Below, piece by piece: positions 1 to 22,575 of a stretch of DNA of 64,000 nt (positions are counted from its first letter, which is position 1; every line of letters begins with the position of its first letter). The position numbers and the translations under genes are program-made. Source of the stretch: Anarhynchus alexandrinus (Eukaryota; Chordata; Aves; Charadriiformes; Charadriidae); assembly GCA_008711295.1 (NCBI GenBank), contig VUYV01000149.1, positions 558,001-622,000 of the forward strand. The letters are read 5' to 3'. The notes beneath the pieces were generated by a model. It searched no databases. It was not told where the DNA came from and saw only the letters and a list, made by a program, of their open reading frames with translations.

Positions 1-1811
1 TTTCTGTAGGGAATAAAAGAATGTAAAAAATCAGAAATAATACTACAACTTCTGTTTTATTAATATTCTCAGTATTCATGGGTATCGGAATTTATTCTGA
101 CAGAAATGATAGGTTAGGTAATTCCAGTGAAACAATCCAATGTCACCATCCTGGCAGCCTTTAGTTTCCCTTAAAGTACATTTCCACTTTTCCTGGGGAA
201 GGCTCAGTTTTTTCCTTTTCCCTAAGATGACTGTTGGAGTTAACACATGCAAAATGGTAGCCTGCTTATTTCCACAGAGCTCCTGTGGCACATTGCTCAT
301 ACGCATCCTCGGGGTGTTCAAATATGTGAATACCTGCAGTGTCAGTGGTGCCATGCTATAGCATGGTTTCAGAGATAAGAGTGCTGCATCTCTTCTGATG
401 ATATTGCTGGGAGCTTTCTTGCACTTGCATTTCCTTCCGTACATTAAAAGAAACTATTTGGATGAATTATTCAACAATGATATCCAGCCAACTGGCCAGC
501 TTTATCTGGAGTGTCACCACTGGACACCCATGACTTTTGCATAATTCCTAGGTTAATTCAGACACTAGCTTATTCGTTATCAGCAGTTGTTTTTATCAGG
601 CACTGAACTACCTGCTTGATATTTATCTCTTTTTTTGTGTGTGTGTGTTGTTTTTTTTCTTTGATAAATATACAAGAAGAGAACAAATAGAATGATGTCT
701 TGTTCCTGTAGAGATTTCTCTGTTGATTTTGACAGTCTTTCTGGATTGATTTTAATGAGTCTGTACTGGCTTATACTGATTTGCCAATGTACGCCTACAA
801 TCTGTTATTTCTGGGAGATGAACATAAATCACTTCCAAATGTCACTTACTTATTTGTCACCTGATTCTGATAGATATTCCTGCATTGGATAATTTATACA
901 TGCATGCATGCGTTAGAAGGTTTTCTTTGCAGAGAGAAAATAAACCAGAACATTTTAAAATGTGTACTTAAGCTCTGCAAAACTGATGGAAAATATCTGC
1001 TTCCACTGCCCACTCAGTCTGCCAACACTCTTTCTTCCTTACAGCAATAAAAAAATACGAACAATATTTTAACTGTAATTACTGTACACAGTATTAAATC
1101 AGATACCACCCACCAGCTGTCCAAAAAAATGAGAGAAGAGGAAAACAGAATTATTTCTCTAGTTATATGTGAGTTTGAGATGTATTTGAAACTCGCTTGC
1201 CCTCCCATGACCTTGTTTAATAGGACTGGCACTTTATGTGAATAGACTTTTTTTTCTGTTTGCACTGTAATTTATTTTTCTCCTTCGTGGTTCATACACT
1301 GTGCTGGTTTTACAGATAGTCATCTAAATCTGTCATACCCTGTGCATGAGGGTCACCACCGTTACAGTGGATACTAAGGGCATTCCAAACTGGCAAGTGG
1401 GATATAGTCAGGATTATTAATGTGGAAAATGGCTAAATCAGGAGTCATTTGCTTAAGTAATAGGTTTAATCTGATCGTATGTCCCCCTTAGAAGTCCATT
1501 TCATAATGTTAAAAGGCTTCAGGTCCAAATAATGTTTTCAGGATACAACTTGTGGGAAGAATATTCTCAGTTAGTAGAGAGGAGGTAATGGGAAGATAAA
1601 CCTCTGTCCCTTGTTTTTTCTCTTGGTCTGTAATCTGTATTGACAGACTCATTCTGCAAATAGCACATTCTGTGGATGCGGTCTGAGAGTGGAGTGGTTT
1701 TCTTTTGTAGTCATAGGAAAAATACTAGTCTGGTCCTCAATTAGGTGTTAGTTTAGTGAGGTGTTTAGGAAAATAGAAGCTTCACAGCCGCCTTTAATAA
1801 AGAAGCAGAAA

Positions 1812-1914
1812 CATGGTGAGAAATTGTATTCATTGATTAGAATAATCATCTACAATACAGTTTAAGGGTGTATAATTTCAATCTGACATGGAGTCTGAGA
1901 TATATAGCCTTTCT
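1812..1914 (+). repeat. Diverged direct repeat, copy A
   Basis: The segment around CATTGATTAGA, then CAGTTTAAGG, then CATGGAGTCTGAGATAT and AGCCTTTCT recurs in the same order at 3029-3163, with substitutions and an insertion of roughly 25-30 nt in the second copy. It may be an old local duplication or two copies of an ancient dispersed repeat. No terminal repeats are visible. Confidence 0.45.
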
Positions 1915-3028
1915 GGCCCCATGAAATCATTAGACGCCCAGCATTTGCCACACTGGATCAGAGCAGCGGTTGTCATGTAAAAGGCAATGTCCTGCACTCA
2001 GCAATGTCACACACTTGCGGCTATAGAGGAAATTAAAATATCTAGAAAGGCACAAAATTAACCGTGTAATGTTGCAGATGGTGGCTCCTTTTCTTAATAT
2101 TTTCTGTACTAATGGATGAGATTAATCCACTCTAATTGGCCTTGAGTTCTACAATATACTTCTATCTATGATAGAGGTTACGATCCGCAAGCTGCACTGA
2201 ACTGGCAGGAGAATATAGTGAGGATTTGATATTGTAGCCATTTTGATACCCTTTCTTAAATAGTACTTTTTTTGTTTCTAATTTTTTTTAATAATTATTT
2301 TTAAATGAAAATTCTTTTCATAATCATATCGTTTGCTTACTAGTTTCTGTAGGAAATCAACAGCTCTACATAACACACGATTGCTGACATAATTCATCAG
2401 GGTCAGACAATCCTGTTACTTTACATAAGTATGTCATCTGAAGAAGCTCAGCTGATAATACAGCAGCAATTTGCAGTGAATGGTCAAGTATATGTATTTG
2501 GGGAATTTATTCAAATATGATTTATGTTTGCATTACATAAATTAAGAGTGTTGGGCAACATTGCAGAGCAAGCATCTAGGGCCGGGTCTTTGGAGCTATT
2601 TTAGCTTGTGGGATAACCTTCAAATTGCCTGGAGGTTTACTTGGGATCAGTGCCTAATATACAGATGCTTATCTAAGTCATGCTCATCTTTTGCGAATCT
2701 TTTTCCTCTCAGACTGTCACTTGTCTACTAAGTACCTCTTTGCTGCCTCACACGTAAGAAACGGTGCAACCTATAATTGCTTTATATCTGTCCTTTGCTA
2801 CCTTCTGTAGTAAGACAGTTCAGTTTCTTCTAGCTCTGTGAAGGGTTTCTGTCTTCGAGTCCTGGGATGCCCTTAGCCTCTTCTAGGTAAAAAGAAATGT
2901 AGAGAAGTGGTGGTGTGCTGAAGGTATCTATCTAGGCTGTTCTTGAAGTGTTAAACACACTTATTCTTCCATGTCAAATAATAGTTATTTTTTTCCTGAA
3001 GAAATAATGCTTTCATAATAACACAAAA

Positions 3029-3163
3029 GTGTGATGAGACTGCATGCATTGATTAGAGTGATGTTTATTAATAATTAATAGATTATTGTGAATTATAGTA
3101 TAGTTTAAAGGAATAGAATTTTTTCTCCATCTGAAATGGAGCTAAAGATATGGAGCCTTTCTA
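3029..3163 (+). repeat. Diverged direct repeat, copy B
   Basis: This is the partner of 1812-1914 on the same strand. Shared blocks are CATTGATTAGAG, TATAGTTTAAAGG, CTGAAATGGAGCTAAAGATAT and GGAGCCTTTCT. An extra AT-rich run (about 3064-3090) is absent from the first copy. Confidence 0.45.
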
Positions 3164-3940
3164 TAGGTACTGACTTTGTATAGCCAAGTAACTGTATTCA
3201 AAGAGCTCTATTTAATTATAAGGAATCAAGTTCCTAGCTCTTGCACATTTTAATTACAAATTTATTTTTTTTTAAATAAGCTGCATATGATGCTGAGTCA
3301 ATATATAGCTTCTACATTAATCTCATGTACCCTGTCTCACTGGTTTGTATACTCTGCAGCAGGAAGAGTTAGTGTCATGCAGAAAGGAGCATAACTAAAA
3401 TCATGCTTTGTTTTTACAGTTTCAAAATATGCATATTATTAATGAAATTTTAAACTCATATATTTAGGAATTCCAGGTTTTTATATGAATGAATTACTGT
3501 AATAGTGCTAAATTACAATAACTTTTTAGATAATCTTATTGAAAGGAGAGTTTGGATCAGAAGTTAGATAATTTTCTGTGCAAAATATGTGTATTCTCAG
3601 TTCATATTCATGTGTTTGTTCAGTATGTTAGGTTCAGCATGCTGTACCTTGATGCTAAAGGTCAAAAAAGCTGCAGAGCATTCCTTTTTATTACAGTCAG
3701 GAGAAGCTTTAGGCAACTGATTTAAAAAACTATTTGTGTGCTTCTTGCTACAAGATTTGTCTTGCCTGTGGTGTAACCTCAATTCCATAATAGTCAGGTA
3801 GCTATAATATGCCATAACATGTATGGTTTCTCTTTTTGCTTCATAAATTTCTTTGCCTCAAAATATTCTGATTGGAAACACCTGACTTACATTTTATCTC
3901 TTATCTAGGAATTTTCTTTCCTGTTACATTGCTTTTGTAG

Positions 3941-5452
<1,512 letters not shown>

Positions 5453-6690
5453 TAACAGGAAACTATAACAGAAATACCAATAAGATGTCAGGCAAGTAGT
5501 TGTAGGCAATCTCATATTTGCCTTGGGACTTTTCATTGGACTAGAACAAGACTCTGGCTGGGAAAGGAAAAGGTGTGTTTCCTGGTCAGAAAGAAAATAT
5601 TGTTAAGAAATAGGTTGTTCTTCATATAAACAAGAGGGTATGGATTTTGTAGTCTTTGCCTATACCTCTTTATGAAGAAAACAAGAACAAGCTCATTTAA
5701 GAGTAAATCAATGCACTCAAGTACATCTGTTCTCCCACAATTATTTTTAAAGAGCATTCCAAGATAAAAAAAAAACTTTTCATGCTACAATAGCAGTTAT
5801 TGGAGATTGTGTAACTAGGACCTGCCCTCTTTAGCATTACCTGAATGGAGATACGTATTTTAAGCCAATTCAATTTTCCTATAGGCTCACTAATTCTATG
5901 ATTTGCATTGGCTTCCTTTAGATTCCTGGCTGTATTTTCAGTCTGGTTTTGTCCTATAAAGACTATACAGATTATATTCTCTTGCTATACTGTCTACAGA
6001 TGGAATGCTCTATAAGAGAGGGATTTGTTTGCAGTTTTCATTATAAAGCCTTTTTCATATCTGTAGCTCACGCTTCTTGATGACTTGGAATCTTATTCTG
6101 TTGACTTTGAAGTTCACGCTTAAAAGACTGCTGATGAAATCAGAAAATTTCTGATTAGGAATAACATCATTTCTGGCCATTGTAAGATGGGGCAGCAGCG
6201 CAGAAGCCCTGTGTTTGCTGGCTTACTGCTGAAGAAAGAACTGGATTATTTTGCTAAGGCCCTAGAAAGTCTGGAGAGACTCAGCAATTCTTGGAGGAGC
6301 TAAAATTCAGCTAAGATCCAGCCGATCAGTTACATGTTTTCAGCTGGCTGACTACTTAAATAATAATTCACATTTAGGTAGGAAATAATTTCTGGATCTA
6401 TGCTTTTGGTATGGCAAGGTTTTATTGCTATGGCTCCATACATGGCTGATTTCAAAGGCTTTTGAGCAGAATGTAATTTTTTTTAGGCATTTACCTAAAT
6501 GACTTTAGAGCAAAAGTTCCTTTGTGAATTTGAAGATTGGATCAGTTGAGTCCTTTGAGATCGGGACCAGTGTATGTGAAGAGGTCTGGAGGCATGGATC
6601 ATGCAGAGAACTAAGATTGTAAGCCCTGGCCTGGTGCACGAGATGGGGCAGCTGGAGACAAACTGCTGTGACTCACCCTCTCCAGCCACC

Positions 6691-6698
6691 GTTTAGAC
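6691..6698. repeat. 8-bp target-site duplication, left
   Basis: GTTTAGAC abuts the left terminus of the hAT element and matches GTTTGGAC at 6974-6981 in seven of eight positions. Confidence 0.7.
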
Positions 6699-6973
6699 CA
6701 GTGGTCTCTGAAGTGGGGCGCACACATGTCAGGGACAATCTGCTGCGATGCAGAAAGAAAATATTTTTTACCATTATTAAATAGAAGAGTATTTTAAAAA
6801 TACTGTTTATTTCATCTCTATCCCATCCTTTTCTAATGTGTTTTATAATGTACGTAACAGTAGTACAGTAGTACATGTGTATAATTTATAAACAACATGC
6901 ATATTTTGGGTGTGTGTGCTCAAAACGATTTTACCGATAGGTGTTCATGATGGAAAAGGTTTGGAGACCACTG
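6699..6973. mobile_element. Non-autonomous hAT DNA transposon (Charlie-like)
   Basis: The element is 275 bp. Its ends are terminal inverted repeats: the left starts CAGTGGTCTCTGAAG, and the complement of the right end reads CAGTGGTCTCCAAACC. Flanking it are near-identical 8-bp direct repeats, GTTTAGAC (6691-6698) and GTTTGGAC (6974-6981), one mismatch apart, as expected for a hAT target-site duplication. The interior has no coding capacity, so it was mobilised in trans. The end motif resembles the Charlie group of hAT elements; the exact subfamily cannot be named from sequence alone. Confidence 0.8.
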
Positions 6974-6981
6974 GTTTGGAC
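6974..6981. repeat. 8-bp target-site duplication, right
   Basis: GTTTGGAC abuts the right terminus of the hAT element. It differs from the left copy by one transition, consistent with age. Confidence 0.7.
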
Positions 6982-8205
6982 AGCATAATTATTAGCTCCA
7001 TAGGTCAGTATTAAAAAGTTAGCTGAAGTTTCCTCACTTCCCTAGTTCACATAAATATTATCTTATAGCTCTTAGAGGACATGAATTGTACAGCCTAATA
7101 GTTTATTTGTTTCAGAAACACATAAAAATTTGTGTTTCATTAACTGGATTAAGTAAGTCCCTTGGGAGTACTCATTTGAATCATTCAGGATTTTCCCTTA
7201 AGAGGAAAATGAAACCTTTGCCAGAGAAAATGAAATCAATAAAGAGTTGAAGAAAAATAAGCAACAAATTATTGATGTTTTATAGCATATGCACTTTTAC
7301 AATCCCAAAGATATTTACTACTACTGAATGCCTTATGCAACTGATACAATTAATGTTTTAAAGATGTGACAAGGTCAAATGATAGAGCAATGAAGTATCT
7401 ACCAAAGTTCAAGAACAAGTCTGTGGAAAATCATGAAAGAATTTTTTGGCTCATAATACTCCAAGGGCCATTAAAAGTTACAAGAAACTATTTAAATGTT
7501 CACTAGTTTTGGACCTCTTGTTAGAAAGTTATGTTTTTCTCAGACACTTGTGGGATCAAGAGGATATTCTGTTCTTTGATGTATTCTATCTGCTGTAGGG
7601 TAAAAACATACATCACAAAATAAACTTTTTTTATATTCAATTTTTAATGACATACAGCTGCTGGAGGGAATATTTTTTTCTCCTTAACATAGCACAATCC
7701 CACCCAGCAAAAGGATCATTTTTATTTTGCATTTTTGTTTTTACTACTGCTAAGGGACTAGAGAAAGGCATGCTTCAGCATTTCAGGCTGCGCAGACAGT
7801 TTCTCTCAAATATTTATGGCTTTGAAGTAGAGGTAGATTGAAAAAAAAAAAGTCAAAATGGTTTATCATCACAAACTGTTTCAGTGAAACAAAATGTTAG
7901 ATATCTCAATCCAATGGAAATACAATTTCTTATGGATTTTGTGACATTATTTCATATTTTTTACCCTATTTCAAAATATAAGAAAATAAAAATACATATC
8001 ATTTATACTGATGTGTCCTTATAATATTATTGCTGAAATACTTCAATATTGTCATAGTGTTTTTTAAAATGCTACGGGAAGCTATTTTTTAGTACTGATG
8101 GAAAATATCATCATCTTCTTACCAGAAGGTTTAGAGAAGATGAAATAAATATTCAGTTTACCAGTTAAAGAAGCTGTGCTTTCCAGTGTGTTTAAATTAG
8201 TTTAA

Positions 8206-8916
8206 ATTTGTGCTCGGGGCAATCCCAAGCACAAATACAGGCTGGGTGGGGAATGGCTGGAGAGCAGCCCTGAGGAGAAGGACCTGGGTGTGCTGATCGA
8301 CGAGAAGCTCAACATGAGCCAGCAATGTGCGATCGCAGCCCAGAGGGCCTACCGCATCCTGGGCTGCATCAAAAGAAGTGTGGCCAGCAGGGCGAGGGAG
8401 GGGATTCTGCCCCTCTACTCCACTCTCTTGAGACCTCACCTGGAGTACTGCATCCAGCTCTGGAGTCCCCAACATAAGAAGGACATGGAGCTGCTGGAGC
8501 GTGTCCAGAGGAGGGCCACGAGGATGATCCAAGGGCTGGAGCACCTCTCCTATGAGGAGAGGCTGAAAGAGTTGGGGCTGTTCAGCCTGAAGAAGAGGAG
8601 GCTCCGGGGAGATCTTATTGCGGCCTTCCAGTACCTAAAGGGGGCCTACAGGAGAGCTGGGGAAGGACGTTTTACTAGGGCATGTAGTGATAGGACGAGG
8701 GGGAATGACTTCAAACTGGAAGAGGGCAGGTTTAGATTAAACATTAGGAAGAAGTTTTTCACTTTAAGGGTGGTAAGGCACTGGCACAGGTTGCCCAGAG
8801 AGGTTGTTGAGGCCCCATCCCTGGAGGTGTTCAAGGCCAGGCTGAACGTGGGGGGGTTGGAACTCGATGATCTTCAAAGTCCTTTCCAACATAAACCATT
8901 CTATGATTCTATGATT
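8206..8916 (+). mobile_element. CR1 LINE, 5'-truncated copy 1
   Basis: This is the 3' end of a chicken-repeat-1 non-LTR retrotransposon in sense orientation. It ends in two ATTCTATG units plus ATT (8898-8916), the CR1 3' signature. The C-terminal end of ORF2 is still open: [20 protein letters not shown], then [53 protein letters not shown] and [20 protein letters not shown]. Compared with the copy at 41995-42398, about 60 bp are missing near 8850, between CTGAACGTG and GGTTGGAACTC. This removes the segment containing the DNA for [12 protein letters not shown]. The 5' end is truncated near 8206, as is usual for CR1. Confidence 0.95.
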
Positions 8917-8970
8917 AGGCTGGAATTATTTTTCTGTGATATTAAAAACAAGTATTCTATTCTTATGTAA
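8218..8970 (+). pseudogene. CR1 ORF2 (reverse transcriptase) C-terminal remnant
   Basis: The frame is open from the truncated 5' end of the CR1 copy through a stop at 8968-8970, just past the LINE tail. It encodes only the region C-terminal to the catalytic palm of the CR1 reverse transcriptase; no YxDD catalytic motif or endonuclease domain is present, so it cannot act autonomously. The long uninterrupted frame suggests a comparatively young insertion. The internal deletion near 8850 is either in frame or alters only the last codons. Confidence 0.8.
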
Positions 8971-11490
8971 GGCTGATTTATTAACAAGCAGAAAGGGAAC
9001 TTTAAAGAAGAGAAGTTTTTTAATAATTACCCTTAATTACGAAAATATTTCCAGTATTATTGCATGGGATGGTATTATATTCATGACCTCATTAAGGTGG
9101 ACATGCCATGAGACTAGGTAGAATAATAAAAAATAAAGAAAAGCGTACTAACTGAAATTCTGAAATTAAATATCAGCATTTTGCAAATTGCAAGTCTCTT
9201 GATTTCCATTTGAGAGAAAATTTTTAATATTTATTTTTATGCAATTTCATATGAAGAAATATTCAGAAAGTTGACTTGTTCCACAGTGTAAAAAGTCAAC
9301 TTCAACCAACTTTTCCCTCAAGCGATGAACATAAAAATAGTTTAAAGGAAGCAGGAGGTACACTGCATTTGAATCTAGAGGTTTATGCTCTGTAAATACC
9401 ACTTAGGTCTCTGTAGTCTGTGTTAAGTGTAACTTTGTGGGAGGCACTGACGCCTTGAAGGTTCACCTTGAGTGTTTCAATCTTATAAAGCATATTGGTG
9501 GTGCGTGCTTAGTACAGAAATACATGGGTGGAAGCCGTGTTCTTCTCTGCCATTCTAATATCATGAACTTTGTGGAGCACTAGTCACTTAACAATTACCA
9601 GTGCTGTCTCTAATGTTATATATAACACTTCTACATTAACCTTTAAACCTCTATTCCTGCACATACTTAAGCATGTAACTAAAGTGAATTTAAATTTTCT
9701 CTTTCAGACAGACTTTCTAAATTCTTATTAAATTAACTTCAAAAAGTTTGGAAGTATTAAAAACTAATCTGAACAGGACATGCCTATGAAAATAACATTA
9801 GTGCATCTGTCAATGTTTAGCTTGTCAAAGAAATATAAATATGTGTAAGCATATAGGATGATCAACTTTCCTGCATCAGTAACACGTGAATCGGTGTGCA
9901 TCTTTGAAATGCTCTGCTGTAGCTTAGTTTTTCCTGTCTGCCTGTTTTGAGTTAATCAGTTGAGACAGAAGGAAATATCTAAATTGCGATTTTTTTTCTC
10001 CCAGAACAAGCGGTTGCTTACTGATGCGACTCTAAGGGTGACAATGCAAGTAAGAGTTGTTTAAATAAAGCAGCGTTTGTTCTGCAATAAAGGGAGAACC
10101 TGAACTATACTTGATGGTTTTGATCTGAGCCATGGGTACAGATAGCTCCTTGTAAAAGAAATGGAAGACACATTGTTGCTTAATATTCTTTATATTATTA
10201 TCCCGAGTGGATTTGATGTAATGCTTGCTTAATGTTAGATGGGAGGGAGGTGGGGAGATACAGGACATAGTTCACTTTCAGCTGTGTATGCAGTACTGGT
10301 ACCTTTTATAGCAAGCTTGTGCATATAGTGGCTGTCTTGATAGCCATATGTAGTCATTTTAAATATGATCTTTTCCCTCATCAGAAACGAGCTGCTTGCT
10401 CTGAAAAACTTATGCCTTATGTAAGCTACATGACTCCTCCCCAAATTCCTGCAGCATCAGCGGAATCAGTGTGTGGAACACACTGTAATGTTATGCTCTA
10501 GGTGTATTCATGTGGCTGTCAGATAGAATTCTTTTTGACAGAGGAAAATCCTGGCCAGACAGCTTAAGATGAGGGAACAGACCAATGAAACAGCAAAGGC
10601 TGTTTTGGGAGGAAGCTTTGCTGAGTTTTAGGAATTCCCCTGCTATACCTTGCAGACCTGTTTTTATTAAAATACTGTATATAAGAATTCAGCTGGAGTA
10701 AAGCAGTTTATTTTGAAGACATTTTCTGGCTGTTAGACATGACTAATTAATACTGAAGCTTCTTTTTAGCTGTTTTGAATGAGTGGAGAGGCCAGTGAAT
10801 GTTAAAGAAATGGGCATTCTCTTCATTGGCAGTCTGTCAGGTCATGCCCTTATTTACATTTTTCACTGGTCACTGAAGCAGTTGTCCTCCACAGCTCAAG
10901 AGTGCAGAGGCATAACCCTTCCTAGGCATCCCTCTTCTCTTTGGTCCCCTTACACTGTTTGTAAAATCTATACAAACATATTGCTCGGTCACAACTATGA
11001 ACAGAATGATATCAAAGAAAGAAAAAAAAAATCCAAACAAAAAACTAGAAGTAAATGTGGTTAGGAAGGAGGCAAGTGCTGGAAAGAAGAAAAGCATTCA
11101 GAAATGTGAGGAAGGGACGAGGAGGAACAGATTAAAAGGAGCATGCAGAAGTCTGGGAGCCCAAGTATAGCTATGATAAATCCTCTGAATCCCAAATAAT
11201 CACTACTGCTCCATTTTAGAAATTTGGCTGATGTACAAATGAACATTCCGCAAAGATCTTCTCTCTTATGAATAGCACTGAAGTCCATCCAGATACTGTT
11301 GTGCCATGCATTGACATATTTCTGATGACACTAGCAGTGGTCACTGGAGGAAGGTGTGTGGCTGAGATGCTGATTATAACTGAGACCGTTTTATGTCTAT
11401 TTTTCCATGACTGCTGATTATGCAGTTCTGTGCTTTGGAGGGCGTTGGGCTTATCATAGCTGCATAGTTTGCTTTTTGGGAATAAAAATG

Positions 11491-11525
11491 ACTACTAAAC
11501 CTTGTGAACAACTACTAAACCTTGT
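11491..11525. repeat. Short tandem duplication, 20-bp period
   Basis: ACTACTAAACCTTGT occurs at 11491-11505 and again at 11511-11525. It is a simple local duplication in the intron. Confidence 0.8.
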
Positions 11526-13153
11526 AACTGCCTTAGCTGCATCCAGCAATTGGCTGATGCAGGGCAGTTGGGTAGTGTAGTCATTGACATTAGAGCACTA
11601 CCTATTAGGAGGTCCTTTGTTAGAGCCTCTTCAACTTGAGTTGGGTTGTGCTCCCATTTGGAATCCAGTTGTGAGAGGATGCTGTCTACCTGTTCGGAGC
11701 AGTTAATACCATTTGTCAGAGGTTTTAATGAATTTTTTTCAGAAGCTTAAACTATTAATATAACATCAAAGTGTGTGTTAATAACAAGAAGGGAAGACCA
11801 AATAAATGTTTTTAACAGCTGATGTTCCTGTTTATTTAGTAATAACAAAGGCAAATCACCGCAACAAATTGAAAGCTCAAATTATGAGATCTTATCAGAA
11901 TAATGTGCCATTTATCTGGGTTCATACTGCCAATGGAAAGTGAATAGGTTTTTTTCTGATTTTCATAAGACTGAAAAATTCAGGACACTAACTGCTTCCA
12001 TACAGCTTTGCAATCTTCTGGGTGTCTGATAAGCCTGAACCTTGCCAAGAGGCAACTATTGCTCTGTAATCTGCAATTTCCTATTTCTGGTTAGTTATCT
12101 GATACGTGAGTTATTTTTTTCCAGAGCAGAATGAAAGCTTTTCACACTGGGTAGGTTTTGATAATTGTTTTTAGACGCTATGACTTTGTGCAAAATGTGG
12201 TAGCAAAAGGAATTTTGTCATTTTCCCCCTGCTAAGTTATTAATATGGAGAGGTGTTCTTGTAGCCTACACAACAATCCTGTATTCTAGACTCATAGTCA
12301 AATGGAGTCTGACGTGGAAATAAAAACATGAGTGGTGAATGACCTCCATCCTGTTATAAAACAGGGTTTCTTCTGTAACCTTAGAAAAAGTCTTTGTTCT
12401 TTTCCTTACTTTCTCCATTTGCATAAGTGAAAAATACTTCCCTGCAGGCTAGTTGCATGAAACTTGATTTACCAAGTGAAAAGTGCTTTCTTTTCTCAAA
12501 TGATCTCAAAATGAAAGTAGAAATTATTTTATTATGTCTATTTATTAAAATGTTTGACTCCAGAATTTAAAGAATTCTTTTGTATCTTCTTAATCATTGT
12601 TTGGCAGAACTGAACATGTCTGTTAAAATGCTAATTTGGCTCCAGCTAAATAACATTCTTCAATGGCGTTTGTTATCTTTAGGTTAAACTGATTGCCAGA
12701 AGGCATCCCAGTAAAGCAGATACTACAGTTCAGTCCCAGTTTAGGAGAGCTTTAAGCATGAACTTAGTGTCTTTGGCAACTCCTTTCCATTGACGTTTAA
12801 TCAGAGAGCTGGGCTGAAATGGGTTTACTGTGACACATAATTTTAAATAGTAGAAATCTTCCAAAAGAACATAAAGAGCTGATCTCATTCCCTTTCAAGT
12901 CTATGCAAGTTTTGTTGATGTTTTGATGATGCAGGATCAGAACTTGCCATGTAAATTCTAGTAGCGATGTCTAGTAGTGATGACACTGCTTTCATCGTTA
13001 TTTTCCTTAAAAATTAACTGTATTAATCCCTGTAAGACTTGCATGGTATTATGTAGTCTGTATTACACAGATCCTGCTATTTTTAGATGTAAGTTTTATC
13101 TTGCTAATTATTTTATATCTATTTATGTATACACACACATACGTTTTTTGCAG

Positions 13154-13260
13154 GTATTATTGACAGCACACAGGTGGAACAGAGGCAGGTTGTAGCTGTG
13201 ACTGGTGATGGAACCAACGATGGACCAGCACTTAAAAAAGCTGATGTTGGCTTTGCAATG
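13154..13260 (+). CDS. ATP2B2: ATP2B2 exon: hinge motif TGDGTNDGP
   Basis: This 107-nt exon (phase 1 to 0) reads (G)[15 protein letters not shown], then [12 protein letters not shown] and [17 protein letters not shown] (from window residue 106) is the P-domain hinge signature of P-type ATPases, carrying the aspartates that help bind Mg2+ near the phosphorylated residue. The acceptor is GTTTTTTGCAG and the donor ATG|GTATGA. The short STQVEQ stretch differs from the STHTEQ I recall in mammalian PMCA2, at a position that also varies between PMCA paralogues. Confidence 0.95.

Positions 13261-22575
<9,315 letters not shown>

Larger units (their letters stand above)
1..3940 (+). other. ATP2B2: Intron, 3' part (upstream ATP2B2 intron)
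   Basis: This stretch ends with the acceptor TTGCTTTTGTAG before 3941. No exon encoding the preceding PMCA residues (the segment ending DPVRPE in the family) is visible, so the upstream exon lies left of the window. The stretch holds a diverged direct-repeat pair (1812-1914 and 3029-3163) and a short GT tract near 637-650. The longest open frame (76-444, minus) matches nothing I recognise. Confidence 0.75.

Noticed and set aside
76..444. 122-codon minus-strand open frame
   Set aside because: An overlapping plus-strand frame of similar quality exists, and no family or domain is recognisable.
8197..8544. 115-codon minus-strand frame over CR1 copy 1
   Set aside because: It is a shadow of the CR1 ORF2 sense frame.
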